Shown here: positions 58,729 through 64,000 of the stretch, piece after piece
How the letters are laid out: every line of letters begins with the position of its first letter
Position numbering within the stretch: the first letter of the stretch is position 1
DNA from: Bacillus sp. FJAT-29814
GTDB taxonomy: Bacteria; Bacillota; Bacilli; Bacillales; Cytobacillaceae
Direction of reading: 5' to 3'
Assembly: GCF_001510715.1 (NCBI RefSeq)
Contig: NZ_LMTJ01000007.1
Span: 63,650-127,649 of the forward strand
Length of the DNA: 64,000 nucleotides
The notes under the pieces: generated by a model
Databases searched by the model: none
The model's input: only the letters and a program-made list of their open reading frames with translations
What the model was told of the DNA's origin: nothing
Position numbers and translations under genes: made by a program

Positions 58729-59730
58729 CTATTTCACACTTTCCGGTAGCCATTCAGGATTTTTCGTAATCGAGTCGGAAACGGAAATTTCTTTTTCAAT
58801 TAAGCCTTCTTGCAAAAAGATATCGGCAATATCCTGCTGTTCTGCCGCTACTTTATCGGTGATTTCTTGGACACCAAAGGTGCGGCGTTCAACGGTCTTC
58901 TCTAATGCTTTCACCGGAATGCCCAGAGCATCAGCAAGCATTTTGGCCACTTCTTTCTTATTTTCGTTCGCCCATTGGTCGGATTTATTTAACTCTTCTA
59001 AAATAGTCTTCAACACATCACTATGATTCTTTGAAAAATCTTCTGTCGCGAAAAGATAGGTCCGATTGTTTGTATACCCATCTCCGTTAATCAAGATTTT
59101 TGGATTGACGTCATCCTGCAGTACCGCCAGGAACGGGTCCCAAAAACCTAAAGCGTCGACACGTTTTGATTCGAACGCGGCACGGCCTTCAGAGGCGTCC
59201 TTAACCCAGGCAAACTCTACGTCCTTCGTGGATAGTCCCTCTTTTTGCAATGCTTTCATGAGTAAGTAATGGGAATTCCACCCTTTACCAATCGCAATCT
59301 TTTTCCCTTTTAAGTCCTTCACCGATTTGATATTGGAATCGCCTTGGACAATAATCGCCAGACCTTCAGGGTTTGGATGCTCGGAAGCAACGTATACAAG
59401 CGGCATACCAGATGCTTGAGCAAATACCGCATTCGCATCAGCGGCATGGCCGAAATCAATATTATTGGTGTTGAGCGCCTCCAGCAGAGCGCCACCTGTC
59501 GGCATTTCCACCCATTCTACTTTTATATTTTTCTTTTCCAAAGCTTTGTCCAGATTGCCGCGCGATTTCAGGATATGTAAAATATTCCCCTTTTGAAATC
59601 CGATTTTGACGGTTTCTGTCGATTTAGCCTCTCCACCTGTTGCTTTTGAAGAAGTTTCTGTTTTTTCGCCACAGGCTGCCAGCACAAAAACCATGAGAAT
59701 GGCGATGAGCCAATTGATTCCTTTCTTCAT
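58729..59730 (-). CDS. ssuA: Aliphatic sulfonate ABC transporter substrate-binding lipoprotein
   Basis: A 333-residue lipoprotein with lipobox 'VLAACGE' (Cys about 20). The mature start 'VKIGFQKGNILHILKSRGNLDKAL' and 'PTGGALLEALNTNNIDFGHAADANAVFAQ' (cited as GGALLEALNTNNIDFG) are typical of SsuA. It delivers sulfonates to the SsuBC pair. GAGGGGGAAACAAC precedes the ATG. The promoter lies at 59780-59808. Expression in Bacillus is usually tied to sulfur limitation (CymR), but no operator is clear here. Confidence 0.9.
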   Translation of the reverse strand: MKKGINWLIAILMVFVLAACGEKTETSSKATGGEAKSTETVKIGFQKGNILHILKSRGNLDKALEKKNIKVEWVEMPTGGALLEALNTNNIDFGHAADANAVFAQASGMPLVYVASEHPNPEGLAIIVQGDSNIKSVKDLKGKKIAIGKGWNSHYLLMKALQKEGLSTKDVEFAWVKDASEGRAAFESKRVDALGFWDPFLAVLQDDVNPKILINGDGYTNNRTYLFATEDFSKNHSDVLKTILEELNKSDQWANENKKEVAKMLADALGIPVKALEKTVERRTFGVQEITDKVAAEQQDIADIFLQEGLIEKEISVSDSITKNPEWLPESVK

Positions 59731-59779
59731 GTTGTTTCCCCCTCTGTTTTAATTATTGAAAAATTTACAACATTACCAA

Positions 59780-59808
59780 ATTATAAATATTATAAATCGG
59801 TTAGTCAA
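59780..59808 (-). promoter_or_regulatory. Promoter of ssuACB
   Basis: On the minus strand TTGACT (59803-59808), 17-nt spacer, TATAAT (59780-59785), with the ATG 50 nt downstream. Confidence 0.7.
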
Positions 59809-59920
59809 ATAAGTTTACTCGGATTTTCACACTAAAGTAATAAAGTTGACAGGAAAAGTGGGAATTATTAAACTTGGTAAAGTTAGAAAATTTAATTTTT
59901 ATAGAAAAAGAGGATGGGAC

Positions 59921-60442
59921 ATGACAAATCAAGTGGAGAATGTACAGTTAAGCTATGGCAAAAAGGATGCACCTGTAAAGGTAGAAGTGTTTTTAAATTT
60001 AGCTTGCCCATATTGCGCATCGTATTTTGCGATGGCGGAGGAGGTCCTGCCGGAGTACCTGGAAAACGGCCAAGTACAGTATATTGTCAAACATTACGAT
60101 AAGCCTCGGGAAATGCTGCTCATTGGGGCCTTAATTAACACGCACCTCGATTATGAAAATCCGGATCGGGTAAGAGAAATCATGAAGGAATTATTTGCCG
60201 AGCAAAGCACATGGGACAAGTGGACAAACCACGACATCAAGCACATGCTCGCAGAAAGATATGGGCTAAAAGAAGAACCAAACAACATCGACACCAGCCT
60301 AAACGTCATCGCTGAAGCCATTCGCCGCGGCGTAAAAATGGTGCCAACCGTCTTCATCAACAACAAGGAATATCAATATCCAACAGAAATCTCAGCCACT
60401 GAACTCAGAGCTGAAATCGAAGCGGCATTGACGCAGGCGTAA
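59921..60442 (+). CDS. DsbA-like thioredoxin-fold protein (CPYC)
   Basis: A 173-residue thioredoxin-like protein with the redox motif 'ACPYCASYFAMAEEV' (CPYC, about residue 32) and a cis-Pro region 'VKMVPTVFINNKEY'. It has the DsbA/thioredoxin_4 insertion between, with helices. No signal peptide is seen, so it acts in the cytoplasm. Disulfide reductase or FrnE-like isomerase activity is possible. ATG 59921 follows AGAGGATGGG; a TTG-type start at 59846 includes it. It is followed by a terminator and a doxX scar. Confidence 0.82.
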   Translation: MTNQVENVQLSYGKKDAPVKVEVFLNLACPYCASYFAMAEEVLPEYLENGQVQYIVKHYDKPREMLLIGALINTHLDYENPDRVREIMKELFAEQSTWDKWTNHDIKHMLAERYGLKEEPNNIDTSLNVIAEAIRRGVKMVPTVFINNKEYQYPTEISATELRAEIEAALTQA

Positions 60443-60459
60443 GCGGACGTGGGGCGAAA

Positions 60460-60548
60460 AAAAAGCCAGGGGGAAGGTTCCCTGGCCTTTTCTTTATGCG
60501 ACTGTTATAATGCTTTGACAAATATTTGAACTAGTGAACAAACGGACT
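60460..60548 (-). pseudogene. DoxX deletion scar
   Basis: The hairpin AAAGCCAGGGG/CCCTGGCCTTTT and TTCTTTATGCGACTGTT match the terminator and 3' end of the doxX cassettes. They are joined at GTT directly to ATAATGCTTTGACAAATATTTGAAC, the sequence upstream of the intact doxX genes (compare 52833-52855). The gene body of about 510 bp plus the promoter and leader are gone, leaving both ends. Confidence 0.7.
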
Positions 60549-60690
60549 TCGCATATATAAAAAAGGGAAGTGTTGACAACACTCCTCCAGGCAATTCCAT
60601 AAATGTTCGATCATCAGGGGGGCACATAGCTGTGCTTCCCACGGGGTAAAGGTGTTTCTTGAAAATCAGGTGGTGACAAGCATCGATAAT
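60549..60690. other. Intergenic region downstream of the coiled-coil operon
   Basis: 142 bp. GTGTTGACAACAC is a short palindrome near 60570-60582. No gene seen. Confidence 0.3.
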
Positions 60691-61146
60691 CTATTTCCCT
60701 TTTGGTTGTATTTTCTCCAATTGTTTTATTGCTTTTTGGATTTCCTTATCCATTTCGGCGGCAATCCTTTGTTTTTCTTCTTTATTGTTTTCGAGTTTCA
60801 TCTCTTCTAGTAGTTGGTCAGCATATTGTCGTAAAGCTAGGACTCTTTTATTCTTTTCCTCTTCGGTATATTGCTCCAGCAGTTTAGCGGAGTTACTCAT
60901 TTCTAACTCCAGCTCTTCTTTTAAACGGGCCTTCTGCTGCTCTTTTTCAGTCATAATCGCCTTCTCAATTGAACTTATTGATTCCTTCCCCTTTTTATTA
61001 AACCAATTTGTTAACAGCGCATTGACGTCCTGATCCGCAAAGGCAACTCCGATATTTCCAACAATCAAGCCGCTTAAAATCAGAACTCCAACAAAAATTT
61101 TTAGGTTAATAGGCTTCCTTCTTTTAAACTTTTCTTTCCTAGCCAT
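60691..61146 (-). CDS. Secreted coiled-coil protein, third of an operon
   Basis: A 151-residue protein with a basic start (MARKEKFKRRK), a hydrophobic signal or anchor (about 13-36, ending VAFADQ), then 'DVNALLTNWFNKKGKESISSIEKAI' and a long Glu/Lys/Gln-rich helix, probably a coiled coil. The 'DVxxxLxxWFN' opening of the mature chain is shared with the 62042 and 61207 proteins, so the three are paralogues. It lies 60 bp downstream of the 61207 gene. No function is known; a cell-surface structural or lipid-binding role is speculation. Confidence 0.6.
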   Translation of the reverse strand: MARKEKFKRRKPINLKIFVGVLILSGLIVGNIGVAFADQDVNALLTNWFNKKGKESISSIEKAIMTEKEQQKARLKEELELEMSNSAKLLEQYTEEEKNKRVLALRQYADQLLEEMKLENNKEEKQRIAAEMDKEIQKAIKQLEKIQPKGK

Positions 61147-61206
61147 ACCAAACCGCCTCCATGGTTACCTTAGGGCCTCACAGGAAGCGAGACCCTAATG
61201 ATGGTT

Positions 61207-61995
61207 TTAATTTTGATTGATATTATCACGGACAGTAGCATTCAAGTCTTCCATTGCCTGGTCTAAACGCTTTTGCGCCTCGTCGGAAATGAACCTTTGT
61301 TGAGCTTGGACCAGCTCATCCTTCTTTGCCGTAATCAGCGTTCGTAATTCGGCAATTTTGGCATCAATCGCGTCTTTAATTTCCTGTTTCGTTGCCGAGC
61401 TTTCGGAATCTAATTGATTAAGTAAATCTTGCTTGGCATAGTAAATCGCATCTTCCAATTCCCTAATCGCGTCAAATTCAACTGATGCCAATTGTGAGTT
61501 CATATCTACGTAAGCATCCCATCCAACTTTTTCTGTATAAGCTGTTAAGTCACTGGAGGCTTTTGTCAATGCTTGATCGCCTGCATCATTAATGGTCGTT
61601 TTGGCCTCTGCTAAAATGGCATCAAACTGTTCATCCATATACCCTGAAATCTCCGCCTTTTTATCCTTCAACGCCTTCAGATGTTCATTTTTAGCCTTAT
61701 TAACTTCTGTTCTGACCCTTCCAATTTCACTTGTTTTTGTTCCATTAATGCTGGTCGTGGCAGCAGTTTTTAAACCGTTATAATCCGAGTTCATAGCCGC
61801 CGGGATTTGGGTTGTCGCGTCCGTTGTTGCCTGTGATAAAATCGCATCTGAGGAATTTTTAAATTTGGCATTATACCAACCTTGTAAAATACCGCCAGCA
61901 TTCGAACCAGCAAATGCAGCACCAACACCTGATAATAATCCCACTGCCACAACACCTGTAACGACTTTTGTTTTAAGTGATTTCATAATAAACAT
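61207..61995 (-). CDS. Secreted coiled-coil protein, second of an operon
   Basis: A 262-residue protein: signal peptide (about 1-29, ending AAFAGS), a motif 'GGILQGWYNAKFKNSSDAI', and then about 200 residues of almost pure heptad helix rich in Ala, Asp, Lys and Thr ('QLNQLDSESSATKQEIKDAIDAKIAELRTLI' style). It contains few aromatic residues and no Cys. Two ATGs (61995 and 61986) share the AAAGGATG site. It lies between the other two paralogues. The shared W-Y/F motif at the mature N-terminus suggests a common partner. Confidence 0.65.
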   Translation of the reverse strand: MFIMKSLKTKVVTGVVAVGLLSGVGAAFAGSNAGGILQGWYNAKFKNSSDAILSQATTDATTQIPAAMNSDYNGLKTAATTSINGTKTSEIGRVRTEVNKAKNEHLKALKDKKAEISGYMDEQFDAILAEAKTTINDAGDQALTKASSDLTAYTEKVGWDAYVDMNSQLASVEFDAIRELEDAIYYAKQDLLNQLDSESSATKQEIKDAIDAKIAELRTLITAKKDELVQAQQRFISDEAQKRLDQAMEDLNATVRDNINQN

Positions 61996-62041
61996 TCATC
62001 CTTTACATTTTTTTATTAAAGAACACGATAAGTTCCTTTAA

Positions 62042-62491
62042 TCATTTTTGTTCTTCCAAAACTCCCGCTAGAATATCTTCCGTATCTTGAGTTATTTGTG
62101 CCATTTCCCTAGCTTTTGCTTGTTCCTTATAAAGCCTCAGTTCTTGTTCTTTTTGCTTTTTGAGATTTTCCTTTGTCTCTTGGAGCTGCCGGATATATTG
62201 ACCCCGATGTTCCTCCATCGACTTTGCGGAATCAGCAGTCATTTTTATTTGGAATTGCCTGATTTGCTCTTCAGCCTGTTTTGCAGCATGTTGAATGTCA
62301 GTAGAAAACCTTTCCAGAGAAGAGTTAATTTCGTTCGTTGTAGCGGTCTCCAGCTCACTGCTTTTTTCTAAAAAAGAAGCCTGAAACCAAGCTGAAATGG
62401 CTGTAGTTACATCTGAAATCGCATATGTCGTTCCCGCCCCTACTACCACGCATAAAAGTAGAACACTCGCTGCGATTTTTTTCATTTTCAC
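62042..62491 (-). CDS. Secreted coiled-coil protein, first of an operon
   Basis: A 149-residue protein: signal peptide (about 1-25, 'VLLLCVVVGAGTTYA'), the mature start 'ISDVTTAISAWFQASFLEKSSELETA', and a Gln/Lys/Glu-rich helix of about 110 residues. The 'AWFQASF' motif parallels 'GWYNAKF' and 'NWFNKKG' in the next two genes. GGGGAGCGG precedes the ATG. A promoter-like TTGACG...TATAAT with an overlong 19-nt spacer lies at 62542-62572 on the minus strand. Confidence 0.62.
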   Translation of the reverse strand: MKMKKIAASVLLLCVVVGAGTTYAISDVTTAISAWFQASFLEKSSELETATTNEINSSLERFSTDIQHAAKQAEEQIRQFQIKMTADSAKSMEEHRGQYIRQLQETKENLKKQKEQELRLYKEQAKAREMAQITQDTEDILAGVLEEQK

Positions 62492-62921
62492 CGCTCCCCT
62501 CCCCCAACTTGTTCGTTATATTGAACTTACAAATTCATTGTATTATACTCAAATATAAATATAAAACGTCAAATTTTGGCAAGTATTGGTAAAATGATAG
62601 GAATTTGGCGTATTACCATTAAATTACTCTCTTTTTCTTAGTTTTTTGTTCACTATATAAAACAAGTCGTTAAATATATTGAACAAATAAATCGAAAATG
62701 AAAAGAACAATAATTATCTACTACAGAAGTAAACAAATTAAAAAATAAAGGTAAATGGTAAAAAAGAAGAAAAAGTGCTGGTTTAACGAACGGGGGCTTT
62801 TCTTTAACGAGGGTAAAGCCTGATTCCTATTCAAGTAACGTTTACCGCTTTTGAAAATACTGTAAAAAAAGTAAAATTTATGATATAATATTAGTAACCC
62901 GTTGGTTAGTTTGGAGGTGTT
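62492..62921. other. Divergent intergenic region
   Basis: 430 bp, AT-rich. It should contain promoters for the coiled-coil operon (minus) and the 62925 peptide (plus): a TATAAT at 62884-62889 precedes the latter, with TGTAAA 17 nt upstream. Nothing else recognised. Confidence 0.4.
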
Positions 62922-62924
62922 ATG

Positions 62925-63083
62925 ATGATTTGGATTTATATATTTACACCTGTCATTATATTAGCCGGAATAGCCATTTATTTTGACAAAAAATCTGGAG
63001 CGACTTCACCAGATGAACGAACAGCTGATAAGTTAGAGGAATATCCACCAGAAAATCCTTTCGGACCCTATTTTGGACCTTAA
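62925..63083 (+). CDS. Small single-helix membrane peptide
   Basis: A 52-residue peptide: an N-terminal hydrophobic helix (IYIFTPVIILAGIAIYF) followed by a polar tail ending in PENPFGPYFGP. GGAGGTG lies 7 nt before the ATG, and a TATAAT promoter lies 36 nt upstream, so it is probably a real gene. The terminal Pro/Gly/Phe tail is distinctive. No family is recognised. Confidence 0.6.
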   Translation: MIWIYIFTPVIILAGIAIYFDKKSGATSPDERTADKLEEYPPENPFGPYFGP

Positions 63084-63155
63084 AATGATTCAAAGAAAAT
63101 GTGAAGGACTATAATGAAACGGGTAGCGTTCAATAAGCTAGCTAATATGGATCAA

Positions 63156-63190
63156 AAAGAGCTCAGGTGAACTGAGCTCTTTTTATTTTT
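63156..63190 (+). terminator. Terminator after the small peptide gene
   Basis: AGAGCTCAG pairs with CTGAGCTCT around GTGAA, followed by TTTTATTTTT. Confidence 0.85.
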
Positions 63191-63398
63191 ATTGCAAAAC
63201 AGATACATTTTCGGGTTTTTGCGATAGGAAACGGAACCCTGTAACCACTTATGCCCTCTTTTCATGCAGGAAAATCGAACCATTCTCGTAGGAGAAAAGA
63301 TTCGTTTCTTGCAGATTACGAAGAAAAACGACAAAAAGTGTATATTTACCTCGAATCCTGTCAATGAAAATGTCGTTAAGAGGAAAGGGGGTGAGACA

Positions 63399-64000
63399 AT
63401 GCACTTCCGTCATTTTCTTATACCAGCACTTATGATGGGCGCCGCCCTATTTTTGCCAGGAAATGCCTTAGCTGAGAAGAGCGATCAAAATGGACGGTTA
63501 CATTCCAATAAGGTCATGGTACAACCTTCCGAAGCAAAGAAGAACCCAGCTGCACAAGCTAAGGTTCCTGTAAATGTTGAAAGTCCTAAACCAGTAGAAA
63601 AAACGGTATCGTTGCCTGAACAAGCAAAGGCAGTTAAACATGTTCCTTCCAATGCCGCTCCTAAAAAGGCCGTTGCCAATCAAGCTGTCAATGAAACAGT
63701 AAAAGCTTTGCCGGCGCAGGCCAATGGGAACGGATATGGTTTGTCAGACAAAAAACAAGCCGGAAATCCGCAAGGCCCGGAGAAACAGGCCGCTGTCGAG
63801 GAAAAGGACAGCGTGATGGAACCGCAACAACTAAATGATGTGGCTGATCCCCCTGTTCATGAGGCTAAGGTTAAAGTCAAAGCGACGAAACTTCAGCCTC
63901 AACAGGAAGAGCCAAACATTTCTATTAGTAAAGACGAGACGAGCATACAACAACCTTCGCCAGTTCCGGCAGAAGAGGACAAGGTTCCTTCCAGTAAGGA
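63399..64000 (+). CDS. Secreted low-complexity protein, N-terminal part (truncated by window edge)
   Basis: The frame is open from ATG 63399 (after GGAAAGGGGGTGAG) to the window end, 200 residues. A signal peptide (residues 1-25, ending GNALAEKS) precedes a disordered region rich in Pro, Ala, Lys, Gln and Val with no fold visible ('PVNVESPKPVEKTVSLPEQAK' style). The C-terminal part lies outside the window, so any domain there is unseen. It could be a wall-spanning or matrix protein; it is on the plus strand, alone. Confidence 0.6.
   Translation, partial: MHFRHFLIPALMMGAALFLPGNALAEKSDQNGRLHSNKVMVQPSEAKKNPAAQAKVPVNVESPKPVEKTVSLPEQAKAVKHVPSNAAPKKAVANQAVNETVKALPAQANGNGYGLSDKKQAGNPQGPEKQAAVEEKDSVMEPQQLNDVADPPVHEAKVKVKATKLQPQQEEPNISISKDETSIQQPSPVPAEEDKVPSSK

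Overview
The window looks like a chromosomal segment of an aerobic, spore-forming, low-GC Gram-positive bacterium of the Bacillaceae (Bacillus/Neobacillus-like). The evidence is strong AGGAGG ribosome binding sites with frequent TTG and GTG starts, a tapA-sipW-tasA biofilm locus, YjcZ-type small sporulation proteins, PBP2A (PbpA), a ComP-like kinase and many Bacillus-type lipoproteins. No rRNA, tRNA, CRISPR array, insertion sequence or phage gene was seen. The species is not determined.

Layout. (1) 1-7950: matrix and fibre region. tapA-sipW-tasA plus a second TasA-like protein and a TasA/PxKF-like secreted protein lie on the minus strand. Beside them is a second SipW-type signal peptidase (plus strand), divergent from DUF1102-like, small secreted, DUF5305 and sensor-kinase genes. 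(2) 8397-14463: a seven-gene plus-strand operon with two Ig-like surface proteins flanking a FecCD/BtuCD-type ABC importer, a TiaS-like (DDTDN) protein and a small Cys-rich protein; the substrate is unknown. (3) 14897-19487: an EamA transporter and a yxeMNOP-like amino-acid importer with an amidohydrolase. (4) 19531-22687: pbpA and two CBO0543-type membrane proteins.

(5) 23303-38218: the most notable block. A sigma-54 enhancer-binding activator lies beside a Liv-type ABC importer (five genes), an alpha/beta hydrolase, a KAS III-like enzyme, a CoA-transferase, a MaoC hydratase, a FabV/Ter-type enoyl reductase, a thiolase, a 3-oxoacyl reductase and a second hydrolase. Three -24/-12 promoters and four copies of a TGTCCGA-N4-CNGACA-type palindrome tie the block into one regulon. 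The enzymes make up a complete acetyl-CoA to butyryl-CoA (or longer acyl) elongation cycle ending in a CoA-transferase.

(6) 38494-44394: an SDR, DedA, PssA, DUF1259, two YjcZ peptides, a remarkable (IE)n/(FE)n-RRRR repeat protein and an M48 protease. (7) 44507-60548: three intact DoxX genes and two deletion scars of the same cassette, interspersed with YhgE/TetR, a ComP-like two-component system, UPF0145, an excalibur protein, MntP/CadD-like transporters, ssuABC and a DsbA-like protein. (8) 60691-64000: a three-gene operon of secreted coiled-coil paralogues, a small membrane peptide and a truncated secreted protein.

All function calls rest on reading motifs by eye. No database search was run.
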